NCBI GenBank assembly: GCA_965197395.1
Contig: OZ240205.1
Span: forward strand, 1-64,000
Reading direction: 5' to 3'
DNA length: 64,000 bases
Source of the DNA: CAZYFH01 sp965197395
GTDB lineage: Bacteria > Acidobacteriota > Vicinamibacteria > Vicinamibacterales > UBA8438
Made by a program: the position numbers and the translations under genes. Under the pieces are notes generated by a model. That model did not search any database, was not told where the DNA came from, and saw nothing but the letters and a program-made list of their open reading frames with translations. The number at the start of each line of letters is the position of its first letter. Within the stretch, counting starts at the first letter, position 1. Positions 35,449-43,937 of the stretch are shown piece after piece.

Positions 35449-36867
35449 ATGAGCATGAGCACATCGGCGGGCAAACCTGACCCGTGGCGTGCCAGACACC
35501 TTCGTATCTGGCGGATGGGGGCGGTGATGGCCATCCTCGTGGGGCTGGCCGCCGTACCCGACCAGACCGCCGCCCAGGTCACATACACCGAGGAGCGAGG
35601 CACGCTCGCCGACGGCACCCGGTACGTGATGCGGGTGCCATCCAACTGGAACGGAACCCTCATCAGGGATCTGGACTATGCCGGGCGGCCCAACGCTCCC
35701 AAGTATCTCGACATGCTCATCCGCGGCTACGCCGTGTCGGGAACGGCCAGGCACGAGCGCCGATGGGTCGGCAACTATGATCCCGCACGCGAGATTGCGC
35801 ATCTCAATACGGTGCTCGATCTGTTCGAGGAGCGCTTCCGCGATCCGGATCGCGTCATCCAGTACGGATGCTCCGGAGGCGGCTTCGTCTCGCTCGCCGT
35901 GGCGGAGCAATTCGCCGACCGCATCGACGGCGCGGTCGCCCTGGGGGCGTATTCGCCGGTGTGGTTCATGAACACGATGCTCGACGGATGGTTCGTCCTG
36001 AAGGCGTTGGTCGCCCCTGACCTGCGAATCGTCGATCACCCGCGCGAGCCGGGCCTCCGGCCCGCCTACGCACCGCTCGTGTTCGCCTGGCGCCAGGCGA
36101 TCAACGCCGCGCAGGAGACTCCCCAAGGCCGGGCCCGACTCGCACTGGCCGCCACGATCGGACAGTGGCCGGACTGGATCGAGCCATCGGTTGGGATTGC
36201 CGACCGTGACGACGTCACGGCATTGCAGCGGAGCATGTACCAGACGCTCTATCGGTATAGCGACAATGTCGGGGGGTTGTCCAGGTTCATGTTCGAGAGT
36301 GCGGCGGGCCCATGGTTGACGCAGCCGTCGTGGAACACCGATGTCGACTACCGGGAGTTTTTCGACAGCGGCAACGAGTTTCACCGGCGCGCGGTTCGCC
36401 AGCTCTATGAGGCAGCCGACCTGGATCTCGAGACCGATCTCGAGCGGATCAACGCGTTCCCCCGCGTCGCGGCCGATGACCGCGCCCTCGAGTACTGGAG
36501 TGCACCGGGACGCAACCTCCGGGGAGATCCGCAGGTCCCGGTGCTGCGAATCCACGACGTCGGAGATTCGGTGCTGCCGGTGAGCCTGGTCCAGGGCTAT
36601 GACGACCTCATCCGCGCTAACGGCAAGGACGCGCTGTACCGCACGGCGTTCACCCGTTCGGGCACGCACTGCGGGTTCACGGTCGCGGAAAGCGCGGCGG
36701 CGCTCGACACACTGGAACGCCGTCTGGACAGCGGCCGCTGGGGGCCTACGGACCCGGATCCGCTCAACGCACTGGCGAAGCGGTTGGACGGGAGCAGCAC
36801 CTCACGCTTCGTCACCATCGATGGGCACGGTGTCCGGCAATACAACCGTGCGTGGGCGCCCGACTGA
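35449..36867 (+). CDS. Exported alpha/beta hydrolase (esterase)
   Basis: 472 residues with a signal region after a basic N-terminus (MGAVMAILVGLAAVPDQTAA). An alpha/beta-hydrolase core with NWNGTLIRDLDYAG near the first strands and the nucleophile elbow GCSGGG, Ser142. An SGTHCGFTVAESAAAL segment supplies the likely catalytic His. Overall it resembles tannase- or feruloyl-esterase-like secreted esterases in length and layout, but it is not close enough to name. It follows the PQQ dehydrogenase by 200 bp in the same direction. Confidence 0.75.
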   Translation: MSMSTSAGKPDPWRARHLRIWRMGAVMAILVGLAAVPDQTAAQVTYTEERGTLADGTRYVMRVPSNWNGTLIRDLDYAGRPNAPKYLDMLIRGYAVSGTARHERRWVGNYDPAREIAHLNTVLDLFEERFRDPDRVIQYGCSGGGFVSLAVAEQFADRIDGAVALGAYSPVWFMNTMLDGWFVLKALVAPDLRIVDHPREPGLRPAYAPLVFAWRQAINAAQETPQGRARLALAATIGQWPDWIEPSVGIADRDDVTALQRSMYQTLYRYSDNVGGLSRFMFESAAGPWLTQPSWNTDVDYREFFDSGNEFHRRAVRQLYEAADLDLETDLERINAFPRVAADDRALEYWSAPGRNLRGDPQVPVLRIHDVGDSVLPVSLVQGYDDLIRANGKDALYRTAFTRSGTHCGFTVAESAAALDTLERRLDSGRWGPTDPDPLNALAKRLDGSSTSRFVTIDGHGVRQYNRAWAPD

Positions 36868-37036
36868 CAGGGCCACTAAGGATCGGCGCGGGCAGCGCAT
36901 CTCGGCGACGCGGCGACCGGTCAACTTCCGGAACTGGCCGATCATAGGCCGGCTTTGATAGGATCCGACAACACGTGGTGTCGTCCGGTCGAGGCTGCGC
37001 CAGACGCGCGGGTGTCGAGCGGGAAAGGGGGGAGTG

Positions 37037-38398
37037 ATGCGGTCGAGTCTTGTGTGCGCCGCCGTCGTGGTCGTTGGCTTCGGTGGTCTGGCGTTCAGCA
37101 CGTCCGCCGCTGCGGCGGAGGCGCCAACGTTCACCAAGGACGTCGCGCCGATCCTGTTCGGCAACTGCGTTGTCTGCCACCGCGAGGGCGAGGTCGCGCC
37201 GATGGCGCTCACCTCGTATCGGGCGGCCCGTCCCTGGGCGCGGGCGATCAAGGACAAGGTCGTCAGCCGGGAGATGCCGCCGTGGCACGCCGACCCCGAG
37301 GGATCGCTCGCCTTCAAGAACGACCGACGCCTGAGCCAGGCGGACGTGGACACCATCGCCGCGTGGGCGGACGGCGGAGCGCCGGAAGGTAACCCGGCTG
37401 ACCTGCCCGAGCTGCCGCCGATCCCGGTCGGCTGGCAGATTCGCGACCTCGGTGAGCCGGATGCCATCATCCGCATGCCGGTCGCCGAGGAAATTCCGGC
37501 GTCCGGGGAGCTCCCGATGACCAACTACTACATCCCGGTGCCGTGGGACGAGCCGAAGTACGCCCAGGCGCTCGAGTCGAAGCCGGGGAATCGAGTCGCC
37601 ACCCATCACACGGTGGCCTATATCCGCTCGGGGCTACCGCCCGGCACGCGGCTTAACGACAAGGGGCTGGCGGTGCGCGACGCCTCGATCGAGGTCGATC
37701 GCAACGCCTCCTTCGAGTTCGCCCAGCGGTCGGTCAAGCTGACCGGCTACGCGCCCGGCAAGGGGTACAAGCGGTATCCGAAGGGCGCCGGACGAGTGCT
37801 GCCGCCGAAGTGGTACTTCGTGCTGAACCAGCACTACCAGCCGACCGGGAAGCCGGAGACCGACCGGTCGGAGCTCGGCCTCTGGTTCCACGACGAGCCG
37901 GTCGACACCGACGTCAACGAAATCGTCGCGAGCGACGGTGTCTCGATCGTCGAGGACAGTGAGGTGGTGGCCGAGGCCGGCCAGCGCCGTCCGGTGGTGC
38001 CGAACATCCCACCGTTTGCCGACGACTGGAAGATCGTCACCATGAAGATGTTCTCCGAAGACACGACGATCTTCTCGCTGTCGCCCCACGCGCATCTGCG
38101 AGGCAAGCGGTTCACCTACACGCTGGTCCGTCCCGACGGCACCGAGCAGACGCTGCTGACGGTGCCGCGCTACGACTTCAACTGGCAGACCTTCTACGAG
38201 CTGGTCGAGCCGATGGTGTTCCCCGGCGGGTCAAAGCTCGTCACCGTCGGCTACTACGACAACTCCGTCAAGAACCGCTACAACCCCTCGCCGGACAAAG
38301 AGGTCTACTGGGCCGAGCAGAGCTGGGACGAGATGTTCAACCCGTTCTTCGAGTACGGCGTCGACGTGGAGAAACCGAAGGGCAGCACGAACGATTGA
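37037..38398 (+). CDS. Exported haem protein with copper-monooxygenase-like C-terminal half
   Basis: 453 residues from the ATG at 37037 (a GTG one codon upstream is possible). Signal peptide, then a haem motif CVVCH within ILFGNCVVCHREGEVAPMAL and a MPPWHADPEG methionine/histidine block, as in cytochrome c-like domains. The C-terminal half resembles the peptidylglycine monooxygenase fold, with VATHHTVAYIRSGLPPGTR, KWYFVLNQHYQPTG and SLSPHAHLRGKRF giving several copper-type histidines. That fold uses copper to hydroxylate C-H bonds; whether this protein does so is not known. A strong terminator follows the gene. Confidence 0.75.
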   Translation: MRSSLVCAAVVVVGFGGLAFSTSAAAAEAPTFTKDVAPILFGNCVVCHREGEVAPMALTSYRAARPWARAIKDKVVSREMPPWHADPEGSLAFKNDRRLSQADVDTIAAWADGGAPEGNPADLPELPPIPVGWQIRDLGEPDAIIRMPVAEEIPASGELPMTNYYIPVPWDEPKYAQALESKPGNRVATHHTVAYIRSGLPPGTRLNDKGLAVRDASIEVDRNASFEFAQRSVKLTGYAPGKGYKRYPKGAGRVLPPKWYFVLNQHYQPTGKPETDRSELGLWFHDEPVDTDVNEIVASDGVSIVEDSEVVAEAGQRRPVVPNIPPFADDWKIVTMKMFSEDTTIFSLSPHAHLRGKRFTYTLVRPDGTEQTLLTVPRYDFNWQTFYELVEPMVFPGGSKLVTVGYYDNSVKNRYNPSPDKEVYWAEQSWDEMFNPFFEYGVDVEKPKGSTND

Positions 38399-38423
38399 GC
38401 GCGGCGCGGCGCGAGATACTCCG

Positions 38424-38456
38424 GGGGACGGGGCATCGGCTCCCGTCCCCTTTTTT
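38424..38456 (+). terminator. Rho-independent terminator
   Basis: GGGGACGGG - 9-base loop - CCCGTCCCC followed by TTTTTT, 25 bp after the stop of the haem/copper protein gene. It is the best intrinsic terminator in the window. Confidence 0.9.
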
Positions 38457-38513
38457 CGTCGGGCGGATGCGCCTCGCCGGTCTCGGTGCAACGCGGACTT
38501 CCACCACGGGCTC

Positions 38514-39458
38514 CTAGTCGCGACCGGCGGCCTCCCTTCCTAGTCGCAGCGCATTGCTCGCTCCGGCATTGAGACCTCCATCTGCGCCGACCGTGACGAA
38601 GCGGAAGCCTTCGTTGATGCGCTGCTGCACGGAACCTGCGCCGGTGGTGATCGCGCAAGGAACGTCGTTGTCGAGACACGCCCGCAGCACCGTCTGGATA
38701 GCCGCTTCAACTTCGGGAGCCGCCGGACTGGTGTAGCCCATCGATGTGCTCAGGTCGGAAGGGCCAATGAATATGGCACCCAATCCGGGAACTGTCACAA
38801 TTTCATCGACGTTCTCCACTCCTTCAGCGGATTCAATGAACATCATTGACAGCAGTTCGCCCTGAGGGTCCAGTGGCCAGACATCCGCCTTCACATGATA
38901 GTCACGAATTCCCCAGTACCACTGGGCGTTGGATGGATTGCGACCGCGCAGGCCCTTCGGTTCATAGTCCGGCGCGTCATTGTATTGCGGGTAGCGAGTC
39001 GCTCTCACCGCCAGCTCGGCATCTTCCCGCGTATGTATAGCTGGAAAAAAAATGCCGAACACGCCGACATCCAACACCTGCTTGGCCTGTGAGATCAGCT
39101 CTTCCGCCCCACCTGCGGCAGGGATGCGCACGAACGGCACAACGTCAGGCTGTAGGTTCCCCTTTTCATTGATAGATCGCTTATTAGTCATGCCAAGCAA
39201 GAACAAACGCAACCGCTCGACGTCGAACGGCGCATGCTCCATCTCGATGAACACGAAATCGAGACCGGAGCTTGCCATCGCCCGGGCATTATTCAGGGAA
39301 TAGTCAAAAGACAAGATTCCGAACGCGGGCTGGTCGTTCTCAAACAGCTCGATCACTTTGTTGAGCCGCGGGCCCTCTTGTGCCAGAACGGCGTCGGGTA
39401 GGCCAATCAGCAAAGCGATGCCAACGTAGGCTAGAGTTTTGACTAGTGCATGTCTCAT
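38514..39458 (-). CDS. Exported HpcH/HpaI aldolase-family protein
   Basis: 314 residues. The aldolase/citrate-lyase barrel shows SGLDFVFIEMEHAPFD, VPFVRIPAAGGAEELI, MFIESAEGVENVDEI and IFIGPSDLSTSMGY, the segments that hold the metal-binding Glu/Asp and the substrate Arg. Members normally work in the cytoplasm, cleaving 4-hydroxy-2-oxo acids. This one begins with a clear signal peptide (KTLAYVGIALLIGLPDAVLA), so it should be exported, which is odd for a pyruvate-producing enzyme. It stands alone on the minus strand between two plus-strand blocks. Confidence 0.85.
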   Translation of the reverse strand: MRHALVKTLAYVGIALLIGLPDAVLAQEGPRLNKVIELFENDQPAFGILSFDYSLNNARAMASSGLDFVFIEMEHAPFDVERLRLFLLGMTNKRSINEKGNLQPDVVPFVRIPAAGGAEELISQAKQVLDVGVFGIFFPAIHTREDAELAVRATRYPQYNDAPDYEPKGLRGRNPSNAQWYWGIRDYHVKADVWPLDPQGELLSMMFIESAEGVENVDEIVTVPGLGAIFIGPSDLSTSMGYTSPAAPEVEAAIQTVLRACLDNDVPCAITTGAGSVQQRINEGFRFVTVGADGGLNAGASNALRLGREAAGRD

Positions 39459-39536
39459 CGTCTGCTCTCTCTATCTGTAGGACCGTCGCCGCGAGGCCGC
39501 CTGCACCCGAAAAAGGGGGCTGGGCGGGTACTGGCC

Positions 39537-39641
39537 GCCTATAATGAGACGCCGGTGCGCTTCACCGGTATCGCCAATCTGCGGGTCAAGGAATGCGACC
39601 GGATCTCGGCCTTGGCAGATGGGCTGAACCGGATTATACCT
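39537..39641 (+). pseudogene. aroA: Fragment of aroA (EPSP synthase)
   Basis: About 35 codons read AYNETPVRFTGIANLRVKEC followed by DRISALADGLNRI. This is the conserved C-terminal block of 3-phosphoshikimate 1-carboxyvinyltransferase, whose KECDR motif is part of the active site. Nothing upstream or downstream continues the enzyme, so it is a relic left by deletion or carried in with other DNA. The intact gene is presumably elsewhere. No product is expected. Confidence 0.8.
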
Positions 39642-39756
39642 GCGGCGCCTGACGTTCGCCGATCCCAGTGACAGCGAATGTTTCGTTCTTTCGAAAACGC
39701 GGTATCACTTGCCAGCGCGTTCCGTTGCGGTTGACCGCTTTGGGGAGGGAACATCC

Positions 39757-41328
39757 ATGCATCGTCCAAGCGCCATCCTCTCGGCGGCTGGTCTGACGCT
39801 GATCGCGTCCACTGCGGCCGCGCAAAACGAGCTGCAGACATCGCCTGCGGCACTGGGTCCGGAGGCTGCAGGACTTGGCGTCTATCAGAGGTCCTGTGCC
39901 GTCTGTCACGACGGCGGGGACGAAACGGCGCCCCAAGTCGATCGGCTGCAAGCCCTCGGCAGGGACCGTGTGTTGAGCGCGCTAGGGCGCGAGGGGCTCA
40001 TGGCTTTACAGGGTGCGGGCCTGACGGAAGAGCAACGCGGTCAGGTTGCGGCGTTCGTGACAGCGAGCCCTGAGCGGCGCGCCGAGCTGGCGGCCGGCGT
40101 CAGCGACCGAGCGTCTGGCGCCGACCTGGCCGCGGCGAACTTCTCCTACCCAACGCGCCGCGTGCGCGACCCGCGCGACTCCTCCAGCGTCCCCCGGGCC
40201 CGGGCGTGGCCGGCCCCCGAGCTTGGCGAGGGGCCGTTCGAGTTCGAATCCTGGGAGCTGCGCAATCTGCGTGCGGTGGTGGTCGTGCGGGGGCTCAATA
40301 GCCCCCGGGCGATCGAGTTTCTGCCGGATGGCGATATTCTCGTTGTCGAGCGCGCTGGCACAATGCGGATCGTCCGGGACGGCGCGCTCGATCCGGAACC
40401 GGTGGCAGGGGTGCCCGAGGTCGCGGTGCTGGGCACGGCGACGGGCTTTATGGACGTCGCCCTCCACCCGAATTTCGCTTCAAACGGCTTTGTCTATTTG
40501 GCCTACCATAGGCCCGCATACGGAACGCTCGGCAGCAATACGATCTTCCGCGGTCGCTGGAACGGCAAGGCGATTGTCGACGGAGAGGAGATCTTCGTCT
40601 CTGACGACGTCGATACGCTCTACAGCCGTCTGATGTTCGCGCCCGACGGCAAGCTCCACGCCACAATCGGCGCGCCCGGGCTCGGCACGGACGACTCCCT
40701 CCTTCGCGCCCAGCGTGGGGACGACTATGCGGGTAAGACCCTGCGGCTCAACGACGATGGCAGCGTGCCAGCCGACAATCCGTTTGTCGGACAGGCAGGA
40801 TACAACCCAGAGATCTTCACCCTCGGCCACCGGGTCAACCTCGGCCTGGCCGTCCATCCCGAGACGGGCGAATTGTGGGTCTCCGAGCATGGTCCCAATG
40901 GCGGGGACGAGGTCAATATTTTGCGCAGCGGCCAGAACTACGGCTGGCCCATACAAAACGCCGGTCGCTATTACGGGGGCGAGAAGGTCGCGGGGGGGGC
41001 CCATGCGGAAGGCACGACGCCGCCGCACATCTCCTTTGTGCCGTCAATCGCGCCGGGCAACCTGATCTTCTACGCGGGCGACGAGTTTCCGGCGTGGCGG
41101 GGCAATATCTTCATCGGCTCCATGCGGCTCGGCGAGGCGCCCCGCACCGGTCACCTGTTGCGGATTGTCGTCAACGACAATGGGGGGCACCTGCGCAGCG
41201 AGATGCTGTTGTTCGACCTTCATCAGCGGATCCGGGTCGTGGAGCAGGGGCCGGACGGATACATCTGGGTCACCACAGACGAGGGTGCGGACAGCGTGCT
41301 GATCCGGTTGGAGCCGGGCGAAGAATAG
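39757..41328 (+). CDS. Cytochrome c-fused PQQ sugar dehydrogenase (glucose/sorbosone type)
   Basis: 523 residues from the ATG at 39757 with a signal peptide. A short N-terminal cytochrome c domain (CAVCH within LGVYQRSCAVCHDGG) is followed by a six-bladed GSDH propeller: LNSPRAIEFLPDGDILVVER, MDVALHPNFASNGFVYLAYH and GELWVSEHGPNGGDEVNILR, with NYGWPIQNAGRYYGG near the PQQ site. This family oxidises aldoses or sorbosone in the periplasm. The fused haem would take the electrons directly. This is a different PQQ fold from those at 7454 and 33485. Confidence 0.9.
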   Translation: MHRPSAILSAAGLTLIASTAAAQNELQTSPAALGPEAAGLGVYQRSCAVCHDGGDETAPQVDRLQALGRDRVLSALGREGLMALQGAGLTEEQRGQVAAFVTASPERRAELAAGVSDRASGADLAAANFSYPTRRVRDPRDSSSVPRARAWPAPELGEGPFEFESWELRNLRAVVVVRGLNSPRAIEFLPDGDILVVERAGTMRIVRDGALDPEPVAGVPEVAVLGTATGFMDVALHPNFASNGFVYLAYHRPAYGTLGSNTIFRGRWNGKAIVDGEEIFVSDDVDTLYSRLMFAPDGKLHATIGAPGLGTDDSLLRAQRGDDYAGKTLRLNDDGSVPADNPFVGQAGYNPEIFTLGHRVNLGLAVHPETGELWVSEHGPNGGDEVNILRSGQNYGWPIQNAGRYYGGEKVAGGAHAEGTTPPHISFVPSIAPGNLIFYAGDEFPAWRGNIFIGSMRLGEAPRTGHLLRIVVNDNGGHLRSEMLLFDLHQRIRVVEQGPDGYIWVTTDEGADSVLIRLEPGEE

Positions 41329-41370
41329 AAAGAGCCCCGCGCGAGCGCGAAAAGCCAATCTAGATGACAC

Positions 41371-41677
41371 GCTGAAGAACTACCATGGTTTGAGAATCTA
41401 TCTCAACAGGGTTCGCGGCACGCGCTTCGAGGAGACCTATTTCTATCTCAGGGCGAGCTCGAGTTCGCAGCGTTCACGAGTAAAGACGTCATGGACGGTC
41501 GCTGGATGACCATGGATATCGGGGACATCGACGGTGACGATGACGTCGACGTCGACGCTTGGTGGAAGCTACTTGCCCGTGGGCATGTCCGCCTATCCAG
41601 AACTCTATAACGAACTGGCTGAAACGGGGCCGGCCGTACTGGTTCTGAAGAACACCTTGAATCAGCTTGAAATCTAA
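41371..41677 (+). pseudogene. C-terminal relic of an FG-GAP/VCBS repeat protein
   Basis: Pieces in different frames add up to the end of an FG-GAP/VCBS propeller gene: NYHGLRIYLNRV, then ELEFAAFTSKDVMDGRWMT with MDIGDIDGDDDVDV (the calcium-binding DxDxDxDxD loop), then after another shift LGGSYLPVGMSAYPELYNEL to a TAA at 41675-41677. At least two frameshifts and loss of the 5' end make it dead. It fills the gap between the sugar dehydrogenase and the lipoprotein propeller. Confidence 0.7.
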
Positions 41678-41778
41678 GCGCTACGGTGCGCGAGTCAGCC
41701 GTCGCCCGATGGTCGCTGGGTCGTCTACACGTCCCATCAATCAATCGGGAATCGCGGACACCCCTGCCAGGAGAGGCG

Positions 41779-43056
41779 ATGCTTTGCACTGCGTCGGCGT
41801 GTGGCTCCGCTGAGAGGAGCCTTGCCGCCCTGTTTGTGGTCGCTCTTGCCTGCAGTGCTTGCGGTACGCCCTCCCTCGAAGCACCGCCACATCCGGGCCC
41901 GGACTGGCCGCAGTGGCGCGGGCCGAACCGGGACGGAACCCTTGCGACCTTCATAGCACCAGCCTCGTGGCCGGAACGCCTGACACGTCGGTGGAGGGTC
42001 GACGTCGGCGATGGCTATGCCACGCCCGTGCTGGTGGGCGAGCGGTTGTACGTGTTTACCCGTCAGGGTGAACGCGAGGTGCTGAGGGCGCTCGATGCCG
42101 ACACGGGAGGCGAACTGTGGCATTCTAGCTATCCAGCGCCATTCTCGTACGATCCCGCCGTCGAGCCGACTGGTCCGGGACCGAGGGCGACGCCGACGTT
42201 TGCCGACGGGAAGCTCTACACCCTGGGCCTTGGCGGGGTCGTCACAGCCTTCGATGCCGAGACTGGCACCCAGATCTGGCAGATATCTAAAGCCACGGTT
42301 GCGCCGCCGTATGGCACGGCGGTCTCCCCCCTCGTCGATCAGGGCCTTGTGATCGTCCACGTCGGCGGCCAGGACCAAGGGGCGTTGACGGCGTTCGATG
42401 CCAACACGGGGGCGGTTCGGTGGGCCTGGGCGGAGGACGGGCCGTCCTACGCGTCTCCACTCGCGGCCGACCTGAACGAGACCCGCCAGGTAATTACGTT
42501 GAGTCAGGGGCACGTCATTGGCGTCTCGGCGTCTTCCGGGGCACTCCTGTGGCAGCGGAGCTTTCGCACGCAATACGAGCAGAACGCCATCGACCCCATC
42601 CTCGCGGAGGGCACGGTCATCGTTGCCGGCTTTCAGGAACCCACCTCGGCGTTCCGGGTCGTCAGAGACCGCAACGCGTGGACGACCGAACCCGTGTGGG
42701 AGAACCGAGAAATCTCGCTCTTTACGACCAACGGCGTCCTGATCGATGGGATGTTGTTCGGGTTGTCGCAGCGAGCGAGCGGGCAGTACTTCCTGCTGGA
42801 CGTCGTCACGGGTGAGACCGTCTGGACCAGCGCGGGACGGCAGGCCGAGAATGCGGCGATCGTGAAGGCTGGTGAGATGCTGTTCGTGCTGGAGGACGAT
42901 GCCGAGCTCATCCTGGGACGGGCGAGTCGGACCGGCTTCGAAGAGGTGAGGCGTTACACCGTTGCGGAGACCGCGACATGGGCGCACCCGACGATTTCCG
43001 GCAATCGGGTGTTCGTCAAGGATGCCTCATCGTTGACGCTGTGGACATTCGATTGA
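41779..43056 (+). CDS. Lipoprotein with PQQ-like beta-propeller
   Basis: 425 residues from the ATG at 41779, set by an AGGAGAGG site. The lipobox ACSACG (within VVALACSACGTPSL) predicts a lipid-anchored envelope protein. The mature part opens with WPQWRGPNRDGTLATF, the standard start of outer-membrane-assembly-B-like/PQQ-like propellers in this phylum. Repeated ALDADTGGELWHSSY-type blades follow. Unlike the dehydrogenases, catalytic PQQ ligands are not evident, so it may be structural or a binding protein. It is the last intact gene before the mobile region. Confidence 0.85.
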   Translation: MLCTASACGSAERSLAALFVVALACSACGTPSLEAPPHPGPDWPQWRGPNRDGTLATFIAPASWPERLTRRWRVDVGDGYATPVLVGERLYVFTRQGEREVLRALDADTGGELWHSSYPAPFSYDPAVEPTGPGPRATPTFADGKLYTLGLGGVVTAFDAETGTQIWQISKATVAPPYGTAVSPLVDQGLVIVHVGGQDQGALTAFDANTGAVRWAWAEDGPSYASPLAADLNETRQVITLSQGHVIGVSASSGALLWQRSFRTQYEQNAIDPILAEGTVIVAGFQEPTSAFRVVRDRNAWTTEPVWENREISLFTTNGVLIDGMLFGLSQRASGQYFLLDVVTGETVWTSAGRQAENAAIVKAGEMLFVLEDDAELILGRASRTGFEEVRRYTVAETATWAHPTISGNRVFVKDASSLTLWTFD

Positions 43057-43399
43057 CACTGGAGGCACTGCCAACTTGACGTCCGCGGCTTGAGACTCCT
43101 GCGCGAAGCCGATCCACCGATCGTTCAGCAGGCACACGTCACCACGTCCCATTCCGTCAACGCGTGCGTCCAGAGCAGGCGATGGTGCACGGCCCGCAGC
43201 AGGTGCCGGCCGACGCGAAAGAGGTTCTGCACGACGCCGTGCACCGCGGCGAGCGTTGTAGGTGCGCGGCCGACTTGAACCGCCGCATCTGGCGCTCCCG
43301 TTGGCGGGTGGGTTGGTGCGATCAGCTGCGGACCGAAGTGCTTCAAGTCGTAGCACTTGGTCGCTCTCCATCGATGTGTGAATCAGTGGGCGGGGTCTT
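43057..43399. other. Boundary spacer without a supported gene
   Basis: Minus-strand translations contain VVQNLFRVGRHLLRAVHHRL and LLNDRWIGFAQESQA, which look like the tail of a degraded transposase. The frames are broken, and I cannot assign a family. The tRNA-Asn half begins right after it. Confidence 0.4.
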
Positions 43400-43444
43400 C
43401 TGTTAACCGGAGGGTTGCTGGTTCGAGTCCAGCCTGAGGAGCCA
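43400..43444 (+). other. 3' half of tRNA-Asn(GTT): probable attachment-site scar
   Basis: Starting at the anticodon loop CTGTTAA the sequence follows tRNA-Asn to its end: stem strand CCGGA, 5-base variable loop, a perfect T-arm (GCTGG-TTCGAGT-CCAGC at 43417-43433), acceptor strand CTGAGGA, discriminator G and CCA. The 5' half is missing, and the bases before the loop cannot pair with CCGGA. Anticodon-loop-to-3'-end tRNA halves are the classic product of tyrosine-integrase insertion. It stands at the left border of the mobile region. No integrase gene survives in the window. Confidence 0.75.
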
Positions 43445-43693
43445 ACTTGGTCCCAGCAGAACGCGCTCGCGTTCTGACGGGCTGGCTGGTCGACATTCCC
43501 CTCCCGGGCAGCCTCAAGCAGCCCGGTCGTCCTGTGGGGCCGCGTGCCGGCGGCGCGCGGCCCTCGCCCTCGGGGACCATTTATCGACCGTCGCTCGTGC
43601 GGCCGGACGATGGACCTCGTTCCCGCGGGCCACGCCTGCGGGCCACAGGGCCGGGCATTGTCACGTTGGGGTCGCGGGTAGCAGAGTGACGGC

Positions 43694-43937
43694 ATGAACA
43701 GCTCTGCACCCAGCTACCACGGCTATCGCTTCCCGCCCGACATCATCGCCCACGCCGTCTGGCTGTACTTTCGATTCAGCCTCAGTTTTCGAGATGTGGA
43801 AGACCTTTTGGCCCAGCGGGGCATCACGGTCACCTATGAGACGATCCGACGGTGGTGTCGCACGTTCGGCCGCGCGTATGCCCGCCGGCTCCGGCACCGG
43901 CGCGGGCGCCTCGGGGACACGTGGTATCTCGATGAGC
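43694..43937 (+). pseudogene. IS6-family transposase, N-terminal part
   Basis: About 81 codons: a GYRFPPDIIAHAVWLYFRFS helix-turn-helix region, DVEDLLAQRGITVTYETIRR, and the start of the nuclease domain at GDTWYLDE, which holds the first catalytic Asp. The reading frame is cut directly after this by the 5' end of a group II intron. No 3' exon is found, because the intron itself is truncated. The 250 bp before it hold a perfect 8-bp-stem hairpin (43458-43475) and no gene. Confidence 0.8.
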
